DNA from: Pseudomonadota bacterium
GTDB lineage: Bacteria > Pseudomonadota > Gammaproteobacteria > Halothiobacillales > Halothiobacillaceae
Reading direction: 5' to 3'
DNA: 17,839 nucleotides
Assembly (NCBI GenBank): GCA_021795795.1
Contig: JAJYPA010000119.1
Location: forward strand, 1 to 17,839
Numbering within the stretch: position 1 is the first letter of the stretch; each line of letters opens with the position of its first letter. Below the pieces are notes generated by a model. It saw nothing but the letters and a program-made list of their open reading frames with translations, was not told where the DNA came from and ran no database searches. A program made the position numbers and the translations under genes. Below are positions 1 to 7,228 of this stretch, piece after piece.

Positions 1-282
1 AATCACAAGCGCAGTTTGACAGAAAGTGATAAATTCGCCAGTTCAAGGGTGGGCTTGCCACACTACTGCGGAATCGAAAAATCAATGACCGCTCCCAGTC
101 TTTAACTGTCATCAGATCTTACAGAATACTACGGCAGCCAGTCGTCCGTGAGCAGGGCCTCGCCGAGGACCGCCACCCCCTGACCATGCCTGCATTATTC
201 GCGGTAGAGTCTGGTGCATCTGTCAAACAGGTCCAGCCCCCCGTAATTCAGCGGAAACGCTAGGATGATACTTTATTGTCCG
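1..282. other. Left-edge region without a recognisable intact gene
   Basis: No convincing intact gene is visible. On the minus strand a short frame opens at an ATG at 112 and runs off the left edge (37 codons); it lacks a clear ribosome binding site and I do not recognise it. Between about 250 and 130, again on the minus strand, there is a broken frame with internal stops that encodes GLDLFDRCTRLYRE and, after a stop, GVAVLGEALLTDDWLP. It looks like eroded coding sequence, family unknown. Together with the truncated antitoxin next to it, this suggests decayed accessory DNA at the edge of the transfer region. Confidence 0.35.
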
Positions 283-420
283 TCAACAGTAATCCTGTTT
301 CGACAGTACCACAACGGCAGGCGCACCGCGTACAGTAATTTCCTGCGGTGCGTGCTTCATCGCTAGCCGCACTACCTCGCTCAAACGTGCTTTGGCGTCT
401 TGCAGGGCCCATTCGCGCAT
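283..420 (-). pseudogene. Truncated Phd/YefM-type antitoxin relic
   Basis: A 45-codon minus-strand frame starts with ATG at 420 and ends in TGA at 283-285. It begins MREWALQDAKARLSEVV and continues with ITVRGAPAVVVLSKQDY, which is the typical N-terminal DNA-binding half of Phd/YefM antitoxins (W-x-LQDAK-A-R-SEVV, then RG-PAVVVLS). Such proteins are normally about 75-90 residues, and the C-terminal part that wraps the toxin is missing: a cysteine codon and a stop follow QDY directly. No partner toxin is visible between this stop and the left edge. A purine-rich GGGGTGGG lies just before the ATG, so a DNA-binding fragment could still be made. Family assignment is from remembered motif pattern; the truncation is seen directly. 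Confidence 0.65.
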
Positions 421-520
421 CACCCACCCCAGATAACTAGTCAGTATGGGCATGGGGTCGTCCCATCACAAGCTCAGGGGCTCGGCCCCACGCCAGCTAT
501 AAACCCCTGCCCCCGCCGGG

Positions 521-550
521 GTGCCGATCGCCTTTTCGTTTGGCTATACC
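521..550 (+). promoter_or_regulatory. Conserved promoter/operator element, copy 1 (before RHH gene and trbB)
   Basis: First of five copies of a 30-bp element. It contains GATCGC (526-531) and TGGCTATACC (541-550). TATACC could act as a -10 hexamer; the hexamer 17 bp upstream (TGCCGA) is a poor -35, so an activator or repressor at the palindromic CGATCG core is plausible. A perfect CCCC-GCC-GGGG inverted repeat lies directly upstream (511-521). The next start codon is 29 bp downstream. Confidence 0.65.
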
Positions 551-579
551 AGAACGGGAAGAGAGATCAGGAGAACCCT

Positions 580-1038
580 ATGCCCAGTGTACACGGACAA
601 GTGAAGCTGGTCGGGCGGTATGCCGACCGTGTGGAGAAGGAGGCTGGCGAAAAGCGAGTCTCCAAGGCAGCGGTTATCACCGAGTACGCCTTGCGGGGGA
701 TCGAGGCCGCTGACTCGGGTAAAGACGGCGAATGGGCCAGCTTAGAGCGCCGAATCTCGGCGACCCTGCTTGCCATGCGCGGGGATGTGGAAGCCGTACA
801 GTCGGAACTCGACACACTGACGGCCATGTTCGACCTCTTCGTGAAGCTCATGCTGCTGCACTTGCCGGAACCGGTACTGGATGAGGCGGAGGCCGTGCGG
901 TCATCGGCCCTGACCCGTTATGAGCGTTTCCTGAGGCAGGTGGCAGAGAATGGTTTTGACGGTGATCGTCCCCAGGCTCTACGGAAAATTGCCCGATTAC
1001 TGGAGGTGCGCGTCCAGGGAGGGGATGACGATGCGTAG
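580..1038 (+). CDS. Putative ribbon-helix-helix-like protein at head of trb cluster
   Basis: A 152-residue protein. I start it at ATG 580 because AGGAGA lies 6 bp upstream and the conserved promoter element ends 29 bp upstream; longer in-frame starts would run through that element. Residues about 7-42 (VKLVGRYADRVEKEAGEKR then VSKAAVITEYALRGIE) have the look of a ribbon-helix-helix DNA-binding fold: a short beta strand followed by two helices with SKAAVI as the turn. The remainder is helical with heptad-like spacing (about 53-85), suggesting oligomerisation. Its stop overlaps the start of trbB, so the two are translationally linked. A regulator or an oriT accessory protein is the simplest guess. 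It is the nearest candidate to bind the repeated element in front of it, but that is inference. Confidence 0.6.
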   Translation: MPSVHGQVKLVGRYADRVEKEAGEKRVSKAAVITEYALRGIEAADSGKDGEWASLERRISATLLAMRGDVEAVQSELDTLTAMFDLFVKLMLLHLPEPVLDEAEAVRSSALTRYERFLRQVAENGFDGDRPQALRKIARLLEVRVQGGDDDA

Positions 1039-2026
1039 TCCTGCGGCAGGCTTGCAGCCGGCAGGCTCGCAGCCAGCAGGCATTCATGCCATCGACAAGG
1101 CTAGGGCGGAAGCCCACGCCCGGCTCATCGAACAGATGCGCCGGATTCTTGGTGACCAGATTTGCGCGGTTTTTGAGGACCCTCAGGCGGTAGAGATCAT
1201 GCTCAATGACGACGGCCGGGTCCTGGTGGAACGGCATGGACAGGGCATCGCGGAACTGACCCGAATGCCACCTCAGAAGGCCCTCAATTTTCTGGCGCTC
1301 ATGGCGGACTATCGGCAGACCGTGGTCGAGCGGGATCGTCCCATTGTCGAGGGAGCCATGCCCCCGGAGTTTCGGCGGTCCCGTTTCGCGGGTTGCATTC
1401 CACCTTTGACGCCTATGCCGACCTTCTCCATCCGGTTGCCCACGACCCGTATTTTTTCGCTAGACGACTATGAGCGGGTTGGGATTCTGACACCAGAGCA
1501 AAAAGCGCAACTGGTGGCGGCCATCGAGCAACGCAGGAACATTCTGGTGAGTGGTGGTACCGGTTCCGGCAAGACCACGCTGCTCAACGCTCTGTCCGAT
1601 CATGTCGCCCGGATGTCTGGACTGGAAAGCCGCATCGTCATCATCGAGGACACCCGAGAAATCGTCTGTCAGGCGCCCAACACGGTGCAGATGCTGACAG
1701 ACATGGATGCCCGTATCGACATGACGCGGTTGTTGAAGCTTACGCTGCGCTATCGGCCCGACCGGATTTTCGTGGGCGAGGTGAGGGATGGGGCGGCCCT
1801 GGCTTTGCTCAAAGCCTGGAATACCGGCCACCCTGGTGGACTGGCTACGCTGCATGCCAACAATCCAGAAGCAGCCTTGATCCGACTGGATCAGCTTTGT
1901 CAGGAAGCGGGGGTGCCTTCACAAGCCGTTTTGATTCGTGAGGCGGTGGATGTGGTCGTCCAGATTGCTCGTGATCCCTGCCATCCAGCCGGCCGCCGCA
2001 TTACGGCGATTTGGGAAGGGCAGTAG
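1031..2026 (+). CDS. trbB: TrbB, VirB11-type conjugation ATPase
   Basis: A 331-residue hexameric traffic ATPase that would sit on the cytoplasmic face of the type IV secretion channel and power pilus assembly and DNA transfer. The Walker A motif GGTGSGKT is at residues 175-182. The Asp box with IIEDTRE follows at about 208-214, the Walker B region RPDRIFVGEVRDG at about 242-254, and the His box GHPGGLATLHANN from about 266. Length and motif order match TrbB/VirB11. Two in-frame ATGs (1025 and 1031) overlap the end of the previous gene. I choose 1031, which is 8 bp from the GGAGG core of AGGGAGGGG; 1025 is too close. It is the first clearly recognisable transfer gene, in the usual leading position of trb operons. 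Confidence 0.93.
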   Translation: MRSPAAGLQPAGSQPAGIHAIDKARAEAHARLIEQMRRILGDQICAVFEDPQAVEIMLNDDGRVLVERHGQGIAELTRMPPQKALNFLALMADYRQTVVERDRPIVEGAMPPEFRRSRFAGCIPPLTPMPTFSIRLPTTRIFSLDDYERVGILTPEQKAQLVAAIEQRRNILVSGGTGSGKTTLLNALSDHVARMSGLESRIVIIEDTREIVCQAPNTVQMLTDMDARIDMTRLLKLTLRYRPDRIFVGEVRDGAALALLKAWNTGHPGGLATLHANNPEAALIRLDQLCQEAGVPSQAVLIREAVDVVVQIARDPCHPAGRRITAIWEGQ

Positions 2027-2057
2027 CCTTACACGTTTTTGACAGGGGGGAATAACC

Positions 2058-2519
2058 ATGTGGTATGCAGTAACTTCAAAGCCCTTGGCCGCTGCGCTTA
2101 TGGGCGCACTACTGGCAAATATGACTGTGGCGGGGACAGGGTCTATCACTCAGGTACAGCACGCTGCGCCCGCATCTACCGTGATATTGCCGCATCCAGA
2201 GGCCGCGCAGTCGAAACCCAAATGCACCCTGCAAGATTTTCCGGTTGCCTTTTGTCGGCCTGTCTCGCTGCCTTCGCGGTATCGCCTATCCGAGCGCGGA
2301 GCTTTGGAATATCTAGCCCAGGCGCTGCACATCCAGATGCAGTTCAAGGGACCGGATTACGCCATGATCGGGCAGCACATACCCTACGATCACAGAGTGC
2401 CCGCCATCAAACTGCTACTGCGGATTGCCAATATTTCCTACATCCAGGGGAATTTTACCCTGATGGGGGACAGACTGCTCGCAGTTCACAACACCCCCCT
2501 GGCCCCCCTTGCGGGCTGA
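2058..2519 (+). CDS. Unidentified exported protein between trbB and trbC
   Basis: A 153-residue protein starting at ATG 2058 with AGGGGGG 8 bp upstream. The first 26 residues resemble a signal peptide (a short basic stretch, a hydrophobic core with AAALMGALLA, and a small-residue end). Two cysteines (in KCTLQDF and AFCRPV) could form a disulfide. The C-terminal half (YRLSERGALEYLAQ, AIKLLLRIANISYIQG, RLLAVHNT) resembles the small periplasmic secretin-associated or TcpQ/PilL-like domains, but this is only a pattern impression. IncP and Ti trb operons have no gene at this place. A periplasmic or outer-membrane accessory of the channel is plausible from its position; no function is assigned. Confidence 0.7.
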   Translation: MWYAVTSKPLAAALMGALLANMTVAGTGSITQVQHAAPASTVILPHPEAAQSKPKCTLQDFPVAFCRPVSLPSRYRLSERGALEYLAQALHIQMQFKGPDYAMIGQHIPYDHRVPAIKLLLRIANISYIQGNFTLMGDRLLAVHNTPLAPLAG

Positions 2520-2558
2520 CCAGGGGGTGACCTCCGTACCCCAGCCCCGGCAATGCGG

Positions 2559-2588
2559 GTGCCGATCGCCTTTTTGCCTGGCTATATC
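2559..2588 (+). promoter_or_regulatory. Conserved promoter/operator element, copy 2 (before trbC-D-E)
   Basis: It has GATCGCC and TGGCTATATC at exactly the spacing seen in copy 1; the -10-like hexamer is TATATC instead of TATACC. A short inverted repeat CGGCA/TGCCG overlaps its left side (2549-2565). The first well-supported start codon (2681) is 92 bp downstream, further than at the other copies. A GTG at 2612 lies 23 bp downstream but has a weaker ribosome binding site. Confidence 0.65.
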
Positions 2589-2680
2589 CCAATAGCCGAT
2601 CAGGCTGGAGCGTGTCGGAATGGTCCCATCTGGCTCGCTTCTGGATTTCAGGGCCGGTCTTCTTGCAAGAGGAACAGCGT

Positions 2681-3070
2681 ATGAATCAGGGTATCGCAAA
2701 GCAGCACAAGGGTAGTTCGGCTCTCCGCCGCAACTGGCAGGTTCTGGCGGGTATGGGCCTGACGCTTCTGGGCACCACTGTCGCCCTGGCCGCCAGCGGC
2801 GGCCCGTTCGGGAATATCAGCAACTTCATTCAGAGTAACTTCATGCCCGCCGTTGGCTCCATCGGCATTGCCGGTGGTATCGGCTATGGGGCCATCCATG
2901 CGTTTAAGCATGACTATGGCAAGTCTGTGGTGGGCATTGGTACGGCGGCTGCCGGTGGTTTCGTCATCGCGCAGTATGGCTGGTTCGGGCAGCAGGCGGG
3001 AATTTCGGCCGCCGTCATCGGCCAGCATGCCAACCTGTTCGACACCGTGGCCCACGGTCTGGGCCTGTAA
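2681..3070 (+). CDS. trbC: TrbC, VirB2-type pilin precursor
   Basis: A 129-residue small membrane protein. AGAGGA 7 bp upstream supports ATG 2681; an in-frame GTG at 2612 would add 23 residues. A basic N-terminus (KQHKGSSALRRNW) is followed by a hydrophobic stretch ending in ALA-ASGG, a likely signal peptidase site. After it come two hydrophobic segments (about PAVGSIGIAGGIGYGAIHAF and VVGIGTAAAGGFVIAQYGW) separated by a short basic loop (KHDYGK). This is the VirB2/TrbC pilin architecture. It would be processed and polymerised into the conjugative pilus. The trbC-trbD-trbE order that follows is canonical and supports the call. Confidence 0.85.
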   Translation: MNQGIAKQHKGSSALRRNWQVLAGMGLTLLGTTVALAASGGPFGNISNFIQSNFMPAVGSIGIAGGIGYGAIHAFKHDYGKSVVGIGTAAAGGFVIAQYGWFGQQAGISAAVIGQHANLFDTVAHGLGL

Positions 3071-3087
3071 AGGTAAAGGAGGAACTC

Positions 3088-3465
3088 ATGGACGGAACGC
3101 GGCAGGTACGATTGTACCAGTCGTTGGTCCGTCCTCATCTGTTGATGGGGGCGGAGCGCACGGCCACCCTGTACAATGCGGTTTTTGCGATGGTGGTGTA
3201 CTTCCTCACCATGTCCATTCCCGGAATCATTGTGTCCGTGACATTGTTCGCTCTGGTGCAGGCGGTATTGCAACACTTGGCGAAATCGGATTACCAAATG
3301 ATTGCCATGGTGAACCGATCCCGAAAGTATCAAACCTTTTATGGCGACGGTGCGACACTCGACGCGGACTACCGCGACATCCCTACCCCCCACGCCATCG
3401 CACCCACGACGAAATTGCTATCCCTGGCAGCCTCCAAAGGGGTAAAAAAACATGCTCAACATTAA
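3088..3465 (+). CDS. trbD: TrbD, VirB3-like inner-membrane component
   Basis: A 125-residue protein preceded by a strong AAAGGAGG. The N-terminal part (VRLYQSLVRPHLLMGAERTA) has the polar stretch with L-x-RP-x-L-x-G typical of VirB3/TrbD. It is followed by a hydrophobic hairpin at about residues 28-60 (YNAVFAMVVYFLTMSIPG, IIVSVTLFALVQAVL). The tail after residue 60 is polar and longer than in many TrbD proteins of about 100 residues. VirB3 proteins sit in the inner membrane and partner the VirB4 ATPase. Here the gene overlaps the trbE start by 14 bp, so translation of the two is coupled. Confidence 0.85.
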   Translation: MDGTRQVRLYQSLVRPHLLMGAERTATLYNAVFAMVVYFLTMSIPGIIVSVTLFALVQAVLQHLAKSDYQMIAMVNRSRKYQTFYGDGATLDADYRDIPTPHAIAPTTKLLSLAASKGVKKHAQH

Positions 3466-5944
3466 AGAGTTTCGCAGTAAAGACCTGGCCCTACCTGATT
3501 TGCTCAACCCAGCCATTCTGGCGGGGGAAATTGCGGTTTTAGGCCAACCCTGCGCGGTCCTGCTCAACAAGGATGGATCGATACTGTCCGCGCTGCGTTT
3601 TTCCGGGCCTGACCTGGAAAGCCTGTCCTATGCCGCCACCAATCGCGTCTCCGCGATCTTCAACGCGGCCCTTACCCGCCTGGGCTCCGGCTGGACCGTC
3701 CAGGTGTCGGCTATCCGGGTTCCGGCGGACGGGTACATCGAGGAGGATCGAGTGTTTTTCCCCGATCCGGTGTCGGCTCTCATCGACGCCGAACGCCGCT
3801 TGCAGTTCGAGAGAGAGGGTAGGCACTTCCTGACGCGCTATTATCTCACCGTCACCTGGCAGACGCCGCCGGAGTCCGAAGTCACCGCGGGACAACTGTT
3901 CGTGGAATCGAAAAAGGATCTCCAGGCGGATACCTTCGACACTCTGCTCAAGCGATTCGAGGATTCCCTGCTCTCGGTCACGGGTCTGCTGCAAACACGG
4001 TTTTTCCTGGCGCCCCTGAATGCCAGGGAATTGCTCACACACTACCACGAGTGCCTGACGGGCCGGACGCATCCAGTCAACCCCCCCGAGATTCCAGCCT
4101 ATCTGGATGTTCTTCTGGGCCATCACGATTTCATCGGGGGTCTGGAGCCGTCTATTGACGGCGAGCACCTGGAAGTGGTGACGGCTACGGGGTACCCGGA
4201 CCGCACCCAGCCGGAAATTCTGGAATCGCTGCACAATCTGCCGTTTCCTTTACGGTACACGACCCGGTTCATCCTCCAGGATCAGAGGGAGTCCAAAAAA
4301 CTGATCAGCAAGTACCGGGAAAAGTGGGCCAGTTCCAAGTTCAGCCTCAAGGATTATCTTTCTGCCGCCATGGACAAGGGGCAGGTCCGTCAGGACCGGG
4401 CCGACCCTTTTAAGGCAGCCATGGAGCAGGAAACCGCTGCTGCGGACGGCGACGTTTCCAGTGGTGCGGTGTGTCTGGGATATTTCACGGCGACGATCCT
4501 GTTGCGGAACCAGGATACCAAGGTGCTGGAAGAACGTGCCCGTATCGTGATGAACCTGTTGGGCAATGCGGGCTTTCTTGCCAAGCGCGAAACCGTCAAT
4601 GGGGTGGAAGCTTTCTTGGGGAGCCTTCCGGGTCATACCTGGGAGAATGTCCGTCGACCTATCGTCAATAGCCTCAACTTTTCCGACCTTTCCCCAAAGA
4701 CCTGCGTGTGGGCGGGAGACCCGGATTGCCCAAGCCCCCTAATGAAGAGGGACGGCCAAAAGGCCCCCTGCCTGACGTATGCCAAGACATCGGGATCGAC
4801 CCCGTTCCGCTTCAATCTGCATGTCTCGGACGTGGGCCACAGCCTGGTCCTGGGCCCGACGGGCGCGGGCAAATCCAGCGTGCTCGGATTGCTATCGGCG
4901 CAATGGTCCCGCTATGCCCAGTCACGCGTCATCGCTTTTGACAAGGGCCGTTCGCTTTTTGCCCTGACCGAGGCTGTAGGTGGACAACATTACGATCTCG
5001 GCGGCGAGCACAGTCGCCTGACCTTTGCCCCGCTGGCCCATTCGGACCAACCGGGGGAGCGGATATTTGCCGAGGAATGGCTGGAAAGCCTAGCTGTTCT
5101 GCAAGGGGTGGCCGTTACGGCAAAAGAGCGGGCCATCATGCATCAGGCCATCGAGGGATTGTCCCAGGAGCAGGGTCGGTCCATTACCGATGTCGTCTCC
5201 CTCCTGCAGGACGAGCGGCTGAAACAGGCGCTTGGCGTCTACACGGGAACCGGGAAATACTCCGATCTGCTGGATGCCCGGGAGGATGGGCTCGACCTGT
5301 CCAGTCGCTTCATCACCTTCGAGATGGACAATCTGCCAGAGGGAGAGTCGGCCAAAGGGATTGTCGTGCCGGTCCTACTGTATCTCTTCCATCGCATCGA
5401 GACCCTACTGGATGGCCGTCCCACGCTCATCGTGCTGGACGAAGCCTGGACCCTGCTGGACAACCCGCTGTTCCTCGCCAAGATTCGGGAATGGCTCAAG
5501 GTCCTGCGCAAGAAGAATGCAGCGGTGATTTTCGCCACTCAGTCCCTGGCGGATCTGATGGGCAGTCCTCTCCTGCCGGTTTTGCAGGAGAGTTGCCCGA
5601 CCAAAATTTTTCTGCCGAACGGTGAAGCGGGTTCTGTGGCCTTGCTACCGATGTACACGGCCTTTGGGTTGAGTGACAAGCAGATCGAGATCTTGCAGAC
5701 CGCCATCCCGAAGCAGGACTACTACATCAACAGCCCCGTGGGGCACCGGCTGGTGTCCTTTGCCATGGGGCCTATAACACTGGCGTTCTGCGCGGTATCC
5801 GATCCCCGCGACGTGAAGCGGGTGGCGGAATTGCGAGAACAGTATGGCCGCACTTGGCCGTTGCCGTGGCTCCAGGAGCGGCTGCCTGTCCATGTCCGGG
5901 ACGGCTGGGTACAACACCTGGAAAGTCTGTACCGGACATTTTGA
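3452..5944 (+). CDS. trbE: TrbE, VirB4-type conjugation ATPase
   Basis: An 830-residue protein, the normal size for TrbE/VirB4. It is the large inner-membrane-associated ATPase that energises pilus biogenesis and substrate transfer. The N-terminal CagE/VirB4-type region occupies roughly residues 1-430. The RecA-like ATPase follows, with Walker A GPTGAGKSS at 468-476 and Walker B LIVLDEAW with the acidic pair D663-E664. Further VirB4 signatures are IAFDKGRSLFALTEAVGG after Walker A and VIFATQSLADLMGS after Walker B. The start ATG 3452 lies inside the end of trbD, just after a run of seven A's and a GGGG-type ribosome binding site. The frame is intact throughout. Confidence 0.95.
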   Translation: MLNIKEFRSKDLALPDLLNPAILAGEIAVLGQPCAVLLNKDGSILSALRFSGPDLESLSYAATNRVSAIFNAALTRLGSGWTVQVSAIRVPADGYIEEDRVFFPDPVSALIDAERRLQFEREGRHFLTRYYLTVTWQTPPESEVTAGQLFVESKKDLQADTFDTLLKRFEDSLLSVTGLLQTRFFLAPLNARELLTHYHECLTGRTHPVNPPEIPAYLDVLLGHHDFIGGLEPSIDGEHLEVVTATGYPDRTQPEILESLHNLPFPLRYTTRFILQDQRESKKLISKYREKWASSKFSLKDYLSAAMDKGQVRQDRADPFKAAMEQETAAADGDVSSGAVCLGYFTATILLRNQDTKVLEERARIVMNLLGNAGFLAKRETVNGVEAFLGSLPGHTWENVRRPIVNSLNFSDLSPKTCVWAGDPDCPSPLMKRDGQKAPCLTYAKTSGSTPFRFNLHVSDVGHSLVLGPTGAGKSSVLGLLSAQWSRYAQSRVIAFDKGRSLFALTEAVGGQHYDLGGEHSRLTFAPLAHSDQPGERIFAEEWLESLAVLQGVAVTAKERAIMHQAIEGLSQEQGRSITDVVSLLQDERLKQALGVYTGTGKYSDLLDAREDGLDLSSRFITFEMDNLPEGESAKGIVVPVLLYLFHRIETLLDGRPTLIVLDEAWTLLDNPLFLAKIREWLKVLRKKNAAVIFATQSLADLMGSPLLPVLQESCPTKIFLPNGEAGSVALLPMYTAFGLSDKQIEILQTAIPKQDYYINSPVGHRLVSFAMGPITLAFCAVSDPRDVKRVAELREQYGRTWPLPWLQERLPVHVRDGWVQHLESLYRTF

Positions 5945-5950
5945 GGCTGT

Positions 5951-5983
5951 CAACGAGACAATCTGTGCTTGGGATAGTAGGGG
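5951..5983 (+). promoter_or_regulatory. Second repeated element, copy A (before eexN)
   Basis: Begins CAACGAGACAATCTGTGCT seven bases after the trbE stop. The same 19 bases with two changes recur at 8638, also just after a stop codon and also about 50 bp before a small gene. Similarity continues weakly for 14 more bases to a shared GGGG. It differs from the five-copy element. A promoter or operator giving the exclusion gene its own control is the likely reading; the exact -35/-10 boxes are not clear. Confidence 0.5.
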
Positions 5984-6020
5984 CTGGATTAGCCAGTCTC
6001 CGTGTCAGGGAGATTTTTTG

Positions 6021-6356
6021 ATGAAGAAGCATTTCGTGGTTGCCGGATTTTTCACCTTGGCTTTGGCGGGATGTGGGCACCGCATCCAGGAACACTCTGG
6101 TGCCTATTACTTGCAGCATCCCCAGATCACCAGGAAGGTGGTGGATTTCTGCAAATCGCATAAAGCTCTTTCTCATGCGCAAGAGCACAACTGTAGCGTG
6201 GCGACTCAGATCGCCATGCAGCAGTCGTTTGATCGTCCTGCCAAAACGCCCACACCATTCATGGCGGGCAGTTGTCCTGGATGGCCGGGTCCTTGTCGTG
6301 GAGGTGGCGGAGGCAGCTTAAACGCTCTTGGTAAGGCGTTGACCTCAAAAAACTGA
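6021..6356 (+). CDS. eexN: EexN-type entry exclusion lipoprotein
   Basis: A 111-residue lipoprotein. ATG 6021 is 8 bp after AGGGAG. The signal ends in the lipobox LAGC (15-18), so Cys18 would be acylated. Residues 28-66 carry the EexN pattern: AYYLQHP, Cys44 in VVDFCKSH, then HNCSVATQIAMQ with Cys58. Family members are surface-exclusion or entry-exclusion lipoproteins that stop a cell holding the element from receiving another copy. Its place between trbE and trbJ, close to where trbK lies in IncP and Ti systems, fits. The tail is glycine-rich (RGGGGG) and longer than the core family. It has its own upstream repeated element and is probably expressed separately from trbE. Confidence 0.8.
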   Translation: MKKHFVVAGFFTLALAGCGHRIQEHSGAYYLQHPQITRKVVDFCKSHKALSHAQEHNCSVATQIAMQQSFDRPAKTPTPFMAGSCPGWPGPCRGGGGGSLNALGKALTSKN

Positions 6357-6378
6357 TTGGGCATGCCGCCTGCAAGGC

Positions 6379-6408
6379 CTGCCGATCGCCTTCCGGTCTG
6401 GCTATACC
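6379..6408 (+). promoter_or_regulatory. Conserved promoter/operator element, copy 3 (before trbJ-trbL)
   Basis: It contains GATCGCC and TGGCTATACC with the same spacing as the other copies. It lies 34 bp before the GTG start of trbJ and 22 bp after the eexN stop, so trbJ-trbL appear to form their own transcription unit. The flanking inverted repeat seen at copy 1 is weak here (GCC-TGCAA-GGC, 6368-6378). Confidence 0.65.
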
Positions 6409-6442
6409 CTCTTGCAGATCTATTTTTCAGGAGGAAGCCGTC

Positions 6443-7228
6443 GTGAAACGTGCCCCGTTGGTGAAACGCATTATTGTTGTTGTAACGCTGGCTCTAGTCC
6501 CACTGGCCCCACTGCCCGCCCTGGCGAGTGGGGAGATCGCGGGGGCCACCTTTCCTGAACAGATCGTGCAGGAGATTACCGCAACCTCTCAGCTGGCCAG
6601 GCAGGCGCAAGAGGTGCAAACGCAGATACAGCAGTATGAAAACATGGTGCAGAATATGGCCAATATCCCGTCGCAGCTTATGGGCCAGATGCAGGGATCT
6701 TTCGATCAGCTCATCAATCTGGAGAACACCGCCCAGGGGTTATCCACGCAGGCGCAGAACATCGCCAGTCAATTCCAGAATCTGAACGCCAGCGCCGCCA
6801 GCAGTTCGGAGATGGAGAACTATATTCAGAACTATCAGCAGATCAGCCAGAATCTATCCAATACCATCAATAATGCGCTGCAACAGGCCAACCTGAACCC
6901 GTCCAATTTTGCGACGGTCGCCCAGGCACAGCAGGCCGTGTCCCAGGCGTTGCAGGATCCAAACAGTCGTAATGCCCTACTGCAGGCAGGTGCGGAAGTC
7001 AGCCAGGCGGAGGTGACCCAGTTGGCACAACTGCAGCAAACCGTCGCGGCGCAGACGAACCTGCAGGCATCCATCGCAAAAAACCATTTGGCCGCTGGAA
7101 ATGCCAACCAGGAAGCCAACGCTGAGGCGCAGCAAGCCCTATATGGTAATCCCGACAGCAGCACGTCCGGTGTTGTTGTCGGTGGCGGCACTCTCAACGC
7201 CTTGAGTAATGCCCTGGGAGGAAACTGA
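6443..7228 (+). CDS. trbJ: TrbJ, VirB5-like secreted component
   Basis: A 261-residue protein starting with GTG 6443 behind CAGGAGGA. The signal peptide is about residues 1-29 (KRIIVVVTLALVPLAPL, ending ALAS). The mature protein is almost all helix and very glutamine/asparagine-rich, with extended coiled-coil character (LARQAQEVQTQIQQYENMVQ, and ENYIQNYQQISQNLSN). TrbJ/VirB5 proteins are periplasmic or pilus-tip components of the mating apparatus. The motif FPEQIVQEITATSQL followed by QIQQYENMVQN is typical of TrbJ. The last base of its stop is the first base of the trbL start (TGATG), so the two are coupled. Confidence 0.88.
   Translation: MKRAPLVKRIIVVVTLALVPLAPLPALASGEIAGATFPEQIVQEITATSQLARQAQEVQTQIQQYENMVQNMANIPSQLMGQMQGSFDQLINLENTAQGLSTQAQNIASQFQNLNASAASSSEMENYIQNYQQISQNLSNTINNALQQANLNPSNFATVAQAQQAVSQALQDPNSRNALLQAGAEVSQAEVTQLAQLQQTVAAQTNLQASIAKNHLAAGNANQEANAEAQQALYGNPDSSTSGVVVGGGTLNALSNALGGN

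Noticed and set aside
400..579. N-terminal extension of the first plus-strand gene to 400
   Set aside because: It would include the promoter-like element at 521-550 and antisense of the Phd relic. ATG 580 has a proper ribosome binding site.
3539..4234. A 231-codon minus-strand frame inside trbE
   Set aside because: A GC-rich codon shadow of trbE; no ribosome binding site or recognisable domain.
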